Source: Aurantimicrobium sp. MWH-Uga1
GTDB lineage: Bacteria > Actinomycetota > Actinomycetes > Actinomycetales > Microbacteriaceae
Reading direction: 5' to 3'
NCBI RefSeq assembly: GCF_003325955.1
Contig: NZ_CP030929.1
Coordinates: 620,001-684,000 of the forward strand
Length of the DNA stretch: 64,000 nucleotides
In this document: positions 56,700 to 64,000 of the stretch, piece after piece
Layout of the letters: the number at the start of each line of letters is the position of its first letter
Numbering within the stretch: position 1 is the first letter of the stretch
Notes under the pieces: model-generated
The model's database searches: none
What the model was told of the DNA's origin: nothing
The model's input: only the letters and a program-made list of their open reading frames with translations
Position numbers and translations under genes: made by a program

Positions 56700-56727
56700 T
56701 TGAAACCACTATTGAGCAGGTTAGGCT
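56700..56727 (+). promoter_or_regulatory. Possible gap promoter
   Basis: TTGAAA (56700-56705), 16 nt, TAGGCT (56722-56727), about 110 nt before the gap start. The rest of the 274-nt lacI-gap region shows nothing else clear. Confidence 0.35.
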
Positions 56728-56839
56728 TGTTTTACTCCCTCCCCGCAACGAAGTCTTTCATGCGGTACAAATAGAACAGTTCACAGCCACACGCCCGAGA
56801 CGGCAACTGGTTACATGTTTCAAGGGAGAACCATAGGTT

Positions 56840-58270
56840 ATGGCACCACACGACGCCACCTGGACCGACCGTCAAGCAGTTGCTGAAGAGCTCATTCCAC
56901 TTATCGGCGGGCTCTATCGAGACAACGGAGTTGTTACATCGATTCATGGTCGCCGACTTATTAACTCATCACCGCTTCAAATCGTTAAAGCACATCGTTA
57001 TGCCCGTCATGTTGACGGTCAAGAACTTGACATTAATCGCACTCTCGAATTGGTCAGGGCCATCGTTGCCCTCAACCCTGGTCCTGCATCGATCAACGTC
57101 GCAGGAATTTTGGCCGAGCAAGCTGCCTCGGGTAAGTCCATCTCTGAGTATGCAGCTGAAGTGCTCGCTCCCGTTGCTGGTCAGGGGCGTCCCGCTACCG
57201 TAGAGGACTCAAAAGATGTTGTCCTGTATGGTTTTGGCCGAATCGGCCGTCTTGTGGCTCGTATTCTGCTCGGAAATGCTGAGAACGGTCGCGGACCGGT
57301 TCTCAAAGCCATTGTCGTGCGCAAAGGTGGGGACCAAGATCTGGTCAAACGTGCAAGCCTGCTTCGTCGCGATTCTGTTCACGGACCCTTTAACGGAACC
57401 ATCACCATCGATGAAGAAAAGAACCTCATCATTGCAAATGGCAAGCCAATTCAGGTCATTTACTCGAACGATCCAACCGCTGTGGACTACACAGCCTTTG
57501 GAATCAAAGATGCGATCCTGGTGGATAACACTGGCCGTTGGCGCGATGAGCCAGGCCTGTCTCAACACTTAGAGGCCAAGGGCATTTCGCGGGTTGTGCT
57601 CACAGCACCTGGTAAGAGCCCACTTAAGAATGTTGTCTACGGAATCAACCACGACACCATTACTGATTCGGACAAGATCATCACTGCTGCATCCTGTACA
57701 ACCAATGCCATCACGCCCGTCTTGAAAGTCATCAATGACGCATACGGCGTTGAATATGGTCACGTCGAAACAGTGCACTCTTACACCAATGACCAAAACC
57801 TTATTGATAACTTCCACAAGGGAGATCGCCGAGGACGCTCTGCGGCAATGAATATGGTCATTACTGAGACGGGTGCTGCCAAGGCTGTTGCCAAAGCCCT
57901 ACCTGAGTTAGAAGGCAAGCTGTCGGGTAATGCTATTCGCGTCCCCACCCCAGATGTCTCGATGGCAATCTTGAACCTGACTCTCCACACAGCTGTCGAT
58001 CGTGACACCCTTAACAAAATGCTGCGCGAGGCGTCATTGAAGTCAGGTTTACGAAACCAGATTGATTACATCGAGTCTCCAGAGGTTGTCTCAACTGACT
58101 TTGTCGGGTCAAACCGTGCAGGAATTGTGGACGGCCTGGCCACCATTGCCAATGGCAAGAACATCATTCTCTACGTTTGGTACGACAACGAGTATGGCTA
58201 CAGCCACCAAGTTGTTCGGGTGATTCAAGAACTTGCCGGATTACACCCACCCAAGTTCCCAGCTCTGTAG
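56840..58270 (+). CDS. gap: Glyceraldehyde-3-phosphate dehydrogenase, long form
   Basis: 476 aa, ~140 longer than classical GAPDH. Residues ~1-120 are an N-terminal helical extension seen in long actinobacterial enzymes such as GapB of Corynebacterium. The NAD domain starts at VVLYGFGRIGRLVARILL (~129). Catalytic Cys286 lies in TAASCTTNAITPVL, and the C-terminal WYDNEYGYSHQVVR block is intact. In related species the long form has been linked to gluconeogenic or NADP-preferring use; that is not shown here. AAGGGAG is 11 nt before ATG. Confidence 0.92.
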   Translation: MAPHDATWTDRQAVAEELIPLIGGLYRDNGVVTSIHGRRLINSSPLQIVKAHRYARHVDGQELDINRTLELVRAIVALNPGPASINVAGILAEQAASGKSISEYAAEVLAPVAGQGRPATVEDSKDVVLYGFGRIGRLVARILLGNAENGRGPVLKAIVVRKGGDQDLVKRASLLRRDSVHGPFNGTITIDEEKNLIIANGKPIQVIYSNDPTAVDYTAFGIKDAILVDNTGRWRDEPGLSQHLEAKGISRVVLTAPGKSPLKNVVYGINHDTITDSDKIITAASCTTNAITPVLKVINDAYGVEYGHVETVHSYTNDQNLIDNFHKGDRRGRSAAMNMVITETGAAKAVAKALPELEGKLSGNAIRVPTPDVSMAILNLTLHTAVDRDTLNKMLREASLKSGLRNQIDYIESPEVVSTDFVGSNRAGIVDGLATIANGKNIILYVWYDNEYGYSHQVVRVIQELAGLHPPKFPAL

Positions 58271-58273
58271 TCT
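58268..58273 (+). promoter_or_regulatory. -10 box for leaderless second EamA mRNA
   Basis: TAGTCT, overlapping the gap stop codon, 7 nt before ATG 58281; no Shine-Dalgarno. Confidence 0.45.
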
Positions 58274-58280
58274 GAAGACT

Positions 58281-59225
58281 ATGAAAACAACACCCCACGC
58301 CAGTTATGGCGGGGGTGTTGTTGCTTTACTACTGGCGTGCACCTTCTGGGGAACCACTGGAATGGCCGCGAGCTTCATTCCAGAAATCAATCCCGTCATC
58401 ATTGGTGCCAGCACCATGGGCATTGGTGGTCTGATTCTGGGACTAACTGCCCTTCCCGGGGTCTGGATGGTGTGGCACAACATTGGCGCAAAATCTTTGG
58501 TTATTGCTGGTGCTTGTGGACTCGCGCTGTACAGCACGGTCTTCTATATCGGAATGAGTTGGGCTGGAGTTGCACTAGGGAATGTGATTGCTCTGGGGTC
58601 TGCTCCATTATTTGCTGGACTCATCGAATGGGTGGTGGACAAGCAGCGCCCCACAGCGATGTGGTTAGGTGCAACGGCAATCACTGTTGTTGGCGGTGTG
58701 CTTTTGGTTTCCGGCCGAAACTTTGGCGAGGACAGTAGGGGAGTAGTTCGCGATTCAGCAATGGTAGTTGCAGGAATTGTATTGGCCTTGCTTGCTGGTT
58801 TTGCTTACGCGCTTTACACCTACATGGCGAACAAGCTCATGAAGCCTCATGCAGATAGGCCTCAAGGATTAGGTAATCGGCCTGTGATCTCGACGATTCA
58901 GCTTGTTTCAGCGCTTCCACTTATTGTTCTGTTGGTAGCTCTCATCATTGTGAATCCGGGACAGTTTTCGAATGTTCCTTTAGCTATTCCAGTTATGGCA
59001 TATCTAGCTATATTCCCCACTGCAGTGGGCCATCTGCTTCTTGCCGTTGGCTTGGGAGCTATGCCTGCATCGCGCGCTGCGGTTTACACCCTGTTTGAGC
59101 CAGTGGTCGCCGTCATTCTGGCTGTCATTGTTGTGGGAGAAGTGATTACTCCACTGGGTTGGATTGGGCTTCTCATAGTTCTTGCCGGTCTTGCACTTTT
59201 ATCTCAGGAAAAGCGGTCACGATGA
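58281..59225 (+). CDS. EamA-domain drug/metabolite transporter
   Basis: 314 aa from ATG 58281; earlier in-frame starts would lie inside gap. Ten hydrophobic helices in two EamA halves, with LLLACTFWGTTGMAASFIPE in helix 1 and ALFEPVVAVILAV-like VYTLFEPVVAVILAVIVVGE in the second half. A 15-bp hairpin begins 2 nt after the start codon. Stop overlaps the photolyase ATG (ATGA). Substrate unknown. Confidence 0.86.
   Translation: MKTTPHASYGGGVVALLLACTFWGTTGMAASFIPEINPVIIGASTMGIGGLILGLTALPGVWMVWHNIGAKSLVIAGACGLALYSTVFYIGMSWAGVALGNVIALGSAPLFAGLIEWVVDKQRPTAMWLGATAITVVGGVLLVSGRNFGEDSRGVVRDSAMVVAGIVLALLAGFAYALYTYMANKLMKPHADRPQGLGNRPVISTIQLVSALPLIVLLVALIIVNPGQFSNVPLAIPVMAYLAIFPTAVGHLLLAVGLGAMPASRAAVYTLFEPVVAVILAVIVVGEVITPLGWIGLLIVLAGLALLSQEKRSR
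58286..58322 (+). other. Strong hairpin at the 5' end of the EamA coding sequence
   Basis: AACAACACCCC (58286-58296) pairs with GGGGTGTTGTT (58312-58322); an inner CGCC/GGCG extends it to 15 bp with one bulged A and a 6-nt loop. It lacks a T-run. It may be the gap terminator embedded in the next gene, or a control on translation. Confidence 0.7.
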
Positions 59226-60691
59226 GATGGCTCATGGCCGATCAACTTGGTCCGCATTTTGATGATGGCGAAGATGTCTTACTCATTGAGGCGCAAGCAG
59301 TACTTGCCCGCAGGCCATATCACTGGGCAAAAGCTCATCTGATTCTCAGTGCTTTACGTCATCGCGCAGCTGAATTAGGTGATCGTGCTCGATATGTCAC
59401 TGCAGAGCACTATCGAGATGTCTTAATTCCTTTGCGGGATTCTGGGGAATCACTGAGCGTAGTGAACCCGACAAGCTGGGGAAGTAGGGCGCTTGTCCAA
59501 GAGCTGGGTCTCAAGATTCTCCCCAGTAGAGGGTTTGTTAGCTCTGAAGAATTCTTCTCTTCCTGGGTTCAGGGGAAAAAGCCGGGATCTCTCAAACTGG
59601 AAAACTACTACCGGCACTGGCGAGACGCCTCAGGTGTTCTGATGGAGGGTCCTCAGCCTGCAGGTGGTCAATATAACTTCGACCACGACAACAGACAACC
59701 ACCACCTAAAGGTGCCGCCAATTTGGGCCTGCCTGTGCCGTGGAAACCTGTTGAAGACGAGATTGATGCTCAGGTTCGGGAGGATCTCAGAACATGGTCA
59801 CGTGAAGGAAAGATCACACTCTTGGGTCGTGAAGGACCACGCAGATTTGCTGCAACACGTCAGGAAGCATTAGCTGCATTGGCTGACTTTGTTGAGACCA
59901 GATTGATGGATTTTGGCCCTTTCGAGGACGCCAGCCTCATGGGCGATGATGTTATGGCTCATTCCATGCTGAGTGTCCCGCTGAACCTTGGTCTTCTCCA
60001 CCCTCAAGAAGTTATTGATGCTTGTGTGAATGCCTATGACCAAAGGAAAGCTCCACTAGGAAGTGTGGAGGCCATAGTTCGACAAATTGCGGGCTGGCGT
60101 GACTGGGTATGGCACTTGTATTGGCATCTCGGTGAGGACTATGTCCAAAAGAGTAACTACTTAGATGCTCACGTTGATTTGCCTCAACAGTTCTGGGATC
60201 TCGACGGCGAGAATGTTTCAGCAAAGTGTATGAGCCATGTCTTGAAGTCCGTTGGGGATACAGGCTACGCACACCACATTCAACGTTTGATGATTTTAGG
60301 TAACTGGTCTTTGCAGCGAGGATATAACCCTGCACAACTTAATGATTGGTTCATTGACGCATTCGTCGATGGAACTCCCTGGGTCATGCCTGCGAACGTG
60401 ATAGGAATGAGCCAACACGCAGATGGCGGCCTTGTGGCCACCAAGCCGTATTCTTCCGGTGGCGCCTACATCAACTCCATGTCTGATTTTTGTAGTGGCT
60501 GCCCGTTCAACCCCAAGGTGAGATTGGGCGAAAATACTTGTCCGTTTACCGCAGGATATTGGGCATTTTTACACCGAGTCGAACCACGTATCCGTGGAAA
60601 CCACAGGATGGCTCAACCACTAGCAGGCATGCGAAAGCTCGAAGATATCGATGCCATTATTGAGCAGGAAGCTCAACGAACGAGCTGGTAG
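59222..60691 (+). CDS. Fe-S cryptochrome/photolyase (PhrB-type, (6-4) photolyase-like)
   Basis: 489 aa from ATG 59222, overlapping the EamA stop. Begins MRWLMADQLGPHF, the opening of the FeS-BCP group of prokaryotic cryptochrome/photolyases. Four cysteines at 336, 424, 427 and 440 have the spacing (88, 3, 13) of the 4Fe-4S ligands in Agrobacterium PhrB. YNFDHDNR and the C-terminal SDFCSGCPFNP are further signatures. Members repair (6-4) photoproducts using light and FAD. Ends 9 nt from the convergent helicase gene. Confidence 0.92.
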   Translation: MRWLMADQLGPHFDDGEDVLLIEAQAVLARRPYHWAKAHLILSALRHRAAELGDRARYVTAEHYRDVLIPLRDSGESLSVVNPTSWGSRALVQELGLKILPSRGFVSSEEFFSSWVQGKKPGSLKLENYYRHWRDASGVLMEGPQPAGGQYNFDHDNRQPPPKGAANLGLPVPWKPVEDEIDAQVREDLRTWSREGKITLLGREGPRRFAATRQEALAALADFVETRLMDFGPFEDASLMGDDVMAHSMLSVPLNLGLLHPQEVIDACVNAYDQRKAPLGSVEAIVRQIAGWRDWVWHLYWHLGEDYVQKSNYLDAHVDLPQQFWDLDGENVSAKCMSHVLKSVGDTGYAHHIQRLMILGNWSLQRGYNPAQLNDWFIDAFVDGTPWVMPANVIGMSQHADGGLVATKPYSSGGAYINSMSDFCSGCPFNPKVRLGENTCPFTAGYWAFLHRVEPRIRGNHRMAQPLAGMRKLEDIDAIIEQEAQRTSW

Positions 60692-60700
60692 GAGACCTGA

Positions 60701-62179
60701 CTAACGGCTGTTCTGTCGAGCAGGACGTTGACGTTGGCCGCCTCCAGCAGCAGTTCCGTAGTTACGAGAACCTGAGCCATTGCTAGGTTTGTGCGAATCT
60801 GAGCGACGTTGGCCGTTCTCATTTGCTGGTGGACGTACAGAACGATCTCGTGCTGGTTTGCCATCTTTGGTCACACGAGTGGGGCGACCTGCAGGGTTCG
60901 CGCCGCGCGATTCGCGCTGTGCGCGCTTGCGTTGAGCATTCGCCCCCATTGACTTTCCGCTTCCACCCTGAGGTTTGGCTTCCCGCGGAGCAGGCTTCAC
61001 ATAAGGTGCAATCTCTCCTACGAGTTCGAGAACTTCGGGGGAGTTTGCCGTCACCTTCTGGGGTTGGACCTGAATATCTGCTTTCTTGAGAAGCGAAGCT
61101 AGATCTTTTTGTTGTGTGGGAAGACAGATTGTCACGACATCACCCTCAGCGCCGGCACGGGCGGTTCGCCCAGAACGGTGCAAGTATGCTTTGTGTTCCA
61201 TCGGCGGGTCAACGTGAATCACGAGTTCCACGTTGTCTACGTGTACTCCTCGAGCTGCAACATCGGTTGCAACGAGTACGTTGACGTCTCCGTCGCCGAA
61301 TGCAGCAAGGTTTCGATCGCGCTGAGGTTGGGATAGATTGCCGTGGAGATCTACTGCAGGGATTCCTGCGTCGGTCAGGGCCTTAGCCAGTTTCTTGGCA
61401 TGGTGCTTGGTGCGCATGAACAAGATGCGACGACCGGTACCTGAAGCAAGCTTGTACACAAGCTCCTTTTTGGCATCGTTGCCGCTAGTTTCGAAAACAT
61501 GGTGGGTCATTGCCGCTACGGGGGAATTCGCTTCATCAACGGAGTGGAGAACTTCATTGTGGAGGAATTGGTTCACTAACTTGTCAACACCGTTATCCAG
61601 TGTTGCCGAGAACAGGAGTCTCTGGCCACCGGTAGGCGTAGCTTTCAAGATTTTGGTCACGATGGGCAGAAAGCCCAAATCAGCCATGTGGTCTGCTTCA
61701 TCTAGCACCGTAATTTCGACGGCATCCAAATGCAAAAAACCTTGTTTCATGAGGTCTTCTAGACGGCCGGGTGTGGCAACTACGATGTCGATGCCTTCTT
61801 TGAGTGCGGTGACCTGGCGACCTTGAGAGACCCCGCCAAAGATGGTTGTTACCCGCAAGTCATACGCTTCGGCTAGCGGTGACATCGTGTTCGTAATCTG
61901 TGTTGCAAGCTCGCGTGTCGGGGCCAGCACAAGGCCCAGCGGTCGGCCAGCACGACGGCGGCCACCGGCAAGTTTGCCGCCAAGACGAGCAGCCATCGGA
62001 ATGCAAAAAGCCAGTGTTTTGCCCGATCCGGTTTTGCCTCTGCCGAGTACATCACGGCCGGCAAGAGTATCCGGAAGTGTATCTACTTGGATGGGGAAGG
62101 GAGAGTCAATACCAGTTGCGGTCAGCGCTGTGACGAGAGGGGCGGGCACGCCCAGTTGGGAAAAAGTCTTTTCAGACAT
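60701..62179 (-). CDS. DEAD-box ATP-dependent RNA helicase
   Basis: 492 aa from the ATG at 62179, which has AAAGG upstream; the frame is open 19 codons further but without homology. Q motif with Gln31 (FPIQ), Walker A GKTGSGKT (48-55), TPGRLEDL, VLDEADHM (DEAD), SAT, ATDVAARG and HRSGRTARAG in order. C-terminal ~110 residues are basic and Gly/Arg/Asn-rich, a low-complexity RNA-binding tail. Likely ribosome assembly or mRNA unwinding, often cold-induced in this family. Confidence 0.93.
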   Translation of the reverse strand: MSEKTFSQLGVPAPLVTALTATGIDSPFPIQVDTLPDTLAGRDVLGRGKTGSGKTLAFCIPMAARLGGKLAGGRRRAGRPLGLVLAPTRELATQITNTMSPLAEAYDLRVTTIFGGVSQGRQVTALKEGIDIVVATPGRLEDLMKQGFLHLDAVEITVLDEADHMADLGFLPIVTKILKATPTGGQRLLFSATLDNGVDKLVNQFLHNEVLHSVDEANSPVAAMTHHVFETSGNDAKKELVYKLASGTGRRILFMRTKHHAKKLAKALTDAGIPAVDLHGNLSQPQRDRNLAAFGDGDVNVLVATDVAARGVHVDNVELVIHVDPPMEHKAYLHRSGRTARAGAEGDVVTICLPTQQKDLASLLKKADIQVQPQKVTANSPEVLELVGEIAPYVKPAPREAKPQGGSGKSMGANAQRKRAQRESRGANPAGRPTRVTKDGKPARDRSVRPPANENGQRRSDSHKPSNGSGSRNYGTAAGGGQRQRPARQNSR

Positions 62180-62557
62180 GAGTTTTACCTTTGAATAAAT
62201 CTCCCGGTCATTCACTATGTGTTTCAAACACAACATTGAACGTTAGTGAACGTCAAACGAGGTGGGGTAAATAACTGGGAATATATGGCGAAGGCGTCTG
62301 GTGACGCATCCGTTCGCCGAAGAAAAATGTCAACCAGTGTGGTGAGGGAAGCGTTCTATCGACGCAGGGAACGAAATAAATCGTTCACAAGATTTCTCTA
62401 GCCTATCGGGGAAAGCTGTGAAAGCCTCTCTCCATGCTCGAAGGATGCTTGAGACCGCAGAAATACTGGTGGGGGTTTCCGGTGAAAGGTCATAATTTGT
62501 CTCATATTTTGTTAATGAGAAAAGTCCACTAATGTGAACAAGTACGAAAGGGGAAAA
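62180..62557. other. Divergent intergenic region, helicase / garA
   Basis: About 380 nt with no convincing gene. It has a direct repeat GAACGTTAGTGAACGT (~62236-62251) close to the helicase start, which may be a regulator site. A 24-codon frame near 62328 has no support. The promoters of both genes must be here but I cannot place them surely. Confidence 0.6.
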
Positions 62558-63037
62558 GTGAACGATTCACTCGCTGGCGATGACGCCACACAGGTCCCCG
62601 GTTCGACCCCAGCTCCAGACGTGACTGCTACATTTACTCAGTCTTTCCTTGAGCAAGTTAAAGCACTTGAAGCAGTCGATGTCACTGCTGAAGAACAGGA
62701 AGCTATCGCTTCTCTTCCCAGCGGGAATGCTCTTTTGATTGTTCGTCGAGGGCCAAGCCAGGGTTCGCGTTTCCTTCTCGACGTTGATGTCACAACCTGC
62801 GGTCGTCACCCTAACTCGGACATTTTTCTCGATGACGTGACTGTCTCACGTCGTCACGCTGAATTCCGTCGCAACGGAACAGAATTTGAAGTGAGAGATC
62901 TTGCCTCACTGAACGGCACCTATTACGAGGGTGAACGTGTTGAACGTCATGCTCTCAAAGATGGCGATGAAGTTCAGGTTGGGAAGTTTCACCTCACCTT
63001 CTTTGCTTCACGTGTAGACCTAGCTCGAGGTGCATAA
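62558..63037 (+). CDS. garA: FHA-domain regulator GarA/OdhI
   Basis: 159 aa from GTG 62558 (AGGGG 4-5 nt upstream; GTG 62534 is an alternative). C-terminal FHA domain (~65-145): GRHPNSDIFLDDVTVSRRHAEF and LASLNGTY hold the phosphothreonine-binding Arg, Ser and Asn. GarA/OdhI inhibits 2-oxoglutarate dehydrogenase and adjusts glutamate metabolism until Ser/Thr kinases phosphorylate its N-terminal ETTS motif. Here that motif is altered to DVTA (residues 21-24): the second Thr is kept, the first is Val. Five nt upstream of ftsR. Confidence 0.92.
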   Translation: MNDSLAGDDATQVPGSTPAPDVTATFTQSFLEQVKALEAVDVTAEEQEAIASLPSGNALLIVRRGPSQGSRFLLDVDVTTCGRHPNSDIFLDDVTVSRRHAEFRRNGTEFEVRDLASLNGTYYEGERVERHALKDGDEVQVGKFHLTFFASRVDLARGA

Positions 63038-63042
63038 GGAAC

Positions 63043-63738
63043 ATGGCAACAACGGTAAGAAAAAGCACCCCCGCGCGTGGACTTCTCAGCATTGGGCAAG
63101 TTCTAGCCAAGGTTTCACCAGACTTCCCTGATCTGACCCCCTCTAAACTCCGTTTCCTTGAAGAGCAGGGCCTGATCACTCCCGAGCGGACCCCCTCCGG
63201 ATACCGTAAGTTCTCCGTTGAGCACGTTGATCGCTTGCGTTTGATTCTGACCATGCAGCGCGATCACTACCTTCCACTGAAGGTCATTCGTGCACATTTG
63301 GAAGAAATTGATGCAGGAAACAACCCTGCACTTCCGAACGCAGCAAGCCTGTCCGCAGATTCACTTTTGGCAACACCCTCTCGCTACACGCGTGAAGAGT
63401 TTGTTCGTGCATGTGGTGCGAGCATGAACCTGCTACAAGATGCTGTTTCTGCCGGAATGCTTGAGCCTGCCGATTCCTATACGGATGAGCACATTGTTGT
63501 GTTGACCGCGCTTGTGGAACTTCAACGCTCAGGCATTGAGCCACGTCACTTGCGCACCATGCGTGCAGCAGCTGAGCGGGAATACTCGTTGATCGAACGT
63601 GCTCTGGTACCTGTCTCTCACCGCCAGGATGCAGCCAGCCAAGCTCGTTCCATTGAGCGTGCTCATGAGATTTCTCGCCACATTGAGATTGTTCGTTCTC
63701 AGATGTTGCGTCAAGTTATTACCCAACAATCTCGATAA
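63043..63738 (+). CDS. ftsR: MerR-type transcription regulator FtsR
   Basis: 231 aa. N-terminal MerR winged helix (LLSIGQVLAKV, FLEEQGLITPERTPSGYRKF, residues ~14-62), followed by a second helical domain (~110-200). Matches Rv1828/Cg1631; the latter, FtsR, activates ftsZ in Corynebacterium. Gene order garA-ftsR is conserved. ATG with AAGGA upstream. Confidence 0.91.
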   Translation: MATTVRKSTPARGLLSIGQVLAKVSPDFPDLTPSKLRFLEEQGLITPERTPSGYRKFSVEHVDRLRLILTMQRDHYLPLKVIRAHLEEIDAGNNPALPNAASLSADSLLATPSRYTREEFVRACGASMNLLQDAVSAGMLEPADSYTDEHIVVLTALVELQRSGIEPRHLRTMRAAAEREYSLIERALVPVSHRQDAASQARSIERAHEISRHIEIVRSQMLRQVITQQSR

Positions 63739-63752
63739 CTTCGAGTATTGCG

Positions 63753-63859
63753 ACACGCCGAAAGGGCGTGTGAAGCTTTAAATCCCAGACACGATTAAAA
63801 ACTGTCTGTAAGTTTGAGGATACAAACTCTCAACAACAACTTGAACCTTAAAGTTGTTG
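63753..63859 (+). promoter_or_regulatory. Inverted repeats upstream of the second MerR gene
   Basis: Three inverted repeats in the 141-nt ftsR-merR gap: ACACGCC/GGCGTGT (63753-63771), AGTTTG/CAAACT (63811-63828) and CAACAACTT/AAGTTGTTG (63834-63859). The first could be an ftsR terminator although it has no T-run; the others may be operators for a MerR-type regulator. Confidence 0.45.
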
Positions 63860-63879
63860 ACGTCAGGTAAGGGCCGGAA

Positions 63880-64000
63880 ATGAACGAAGTGAACCGCAGC
63901 GACGAAGCTCGCTACGAGCTCGACGTCCTGTTCAGCGATGGCATGCCTGAACGAGATGAGAATGCGGGCTACCGTGGTGCCGAAGCTGCAAAGGCAGCTG
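63880..64000 (+). CDS. Second MerR-type regulator (Rv1830-like), N-terminal part, cut by window end
   Basis: First 40 codons from ATG 63880. The NAGYRGAEAAKAA segment matches the start of the MerR-like helix-turn-helix in Rv1830 relatives, which lie just downstream of garA-ftsR in actinobacteria. In mycobacteria a bifunctional nuclease gene (Rv1829) stands between; it is absent from this gap. The rest is outside the window. Confidence 0.75.
   Translation, partial: MNEVNRSDEARYELDVLFSDGMPERDENAGYRGAEAAKAA

Noticed and set aside
56594-56836. 80-codon frame between lacI and gap
   Set aside because: Starts inside the operator region, overlaps the likely gap promoter, shows no recognisable family.

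Overview
The window looks like part of the chromosome of a small-genome, mid-GC actinobacterium, most likely Microbacteriaceae (freshwater Luna / Aurantimicrobium-like lineages are my guess). Evidence seen here: actinobacterial rRNA sequence features; a gene order that follows the known actinobacterial backbone (arg cluster-tyrS-TPR gene-HAD phosphatase-small ORF-tlyA-nadK-recN-pyrG-Nudix-xerD-parA-scpA-scpB-rluB-tyrA-cmk-der, as in Mycobacterium Rv1652-Rv1713); a garA-ftsR-merR block; a long 476-aa GAPDH; and many genes with a TANNNT box 6-8 nt before the start codon and no ribosome binding site, the pattern of leaderless mRNAs. GC content appears to be about 50-55% by eye (not counted). The family assignment is inference.

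Layout. 1-5291: arginine biosynthesis (argC end, argJ, argB, argF, an unknown membrane protein, argH). argD, argR and argG, usual members of the cluster, are absent from it. 5292-6581: tyrS. 6639-10468: three adjacent genes (AsnB-type amidotransferase, ATP-grasp ligase resembling D-aspartate ligase Aslfm, aspartate racemase) that read as a D-Asp/D-Asn peptidoglycan cross-bridge module; this is the most interesting find. 10469-16369: one rRNA operon (16S-23S-5S, no tRNA in the spacer) with leader elements and a strong terminator. 16441-19319: TPR protein with a long Arg/Gly-rich head, then a HAD phosphatase.

19322-27934: a propionate/acetate cassette bounded by two strong hairpin terminators. 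prpE, a DUF485 protein and an ActP-like symporter run leftward; a GntR/FCD regulator and prpD-prpB-prpC run rightward. The intergenic region holds three perfect TGTATACA palindromes, one overlapping a predicted -10 box. Together the genes would import short-chain acids, activate propionate to propionyl-CoA and burn it through the 2-methylcitrate cycle.

27965-41388: tightly packed housekeeping genes (rRNA methylation, NAD kinase, DNA repair, CTP synthesis, Xer recombination, condensin ScpAB, pseudouridylation, tyrosine synthesis, CMP kinase, Der GTPase), many with 1-17 nt overlaps. 41398-60691: an accessory stretch of mostly short transcription units: Nudix, TMEM175-like channel, tRNA-Pro(GGG), an AT-rich sortase-anchored surface protein (LANTG), a UbiA/CrtI-like pair, MFS exporter, Ntn hydrolase, DUF2200, YtcJ-like amidohydrolase, beta-carbonic anhydrase, RidA, UPF0303, LysE and two EamA exporters, a LacI regulator, GAPDH and a Fe-S photolyase. 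60701-62179: DEAD-box helicase on the minus strand. 62558-64000: garA, ftsR and the start of a second MerR-type gene, cut by the window edge. No CRISPR array, insertion sequence, prophage or integrase other than XerD was seen.
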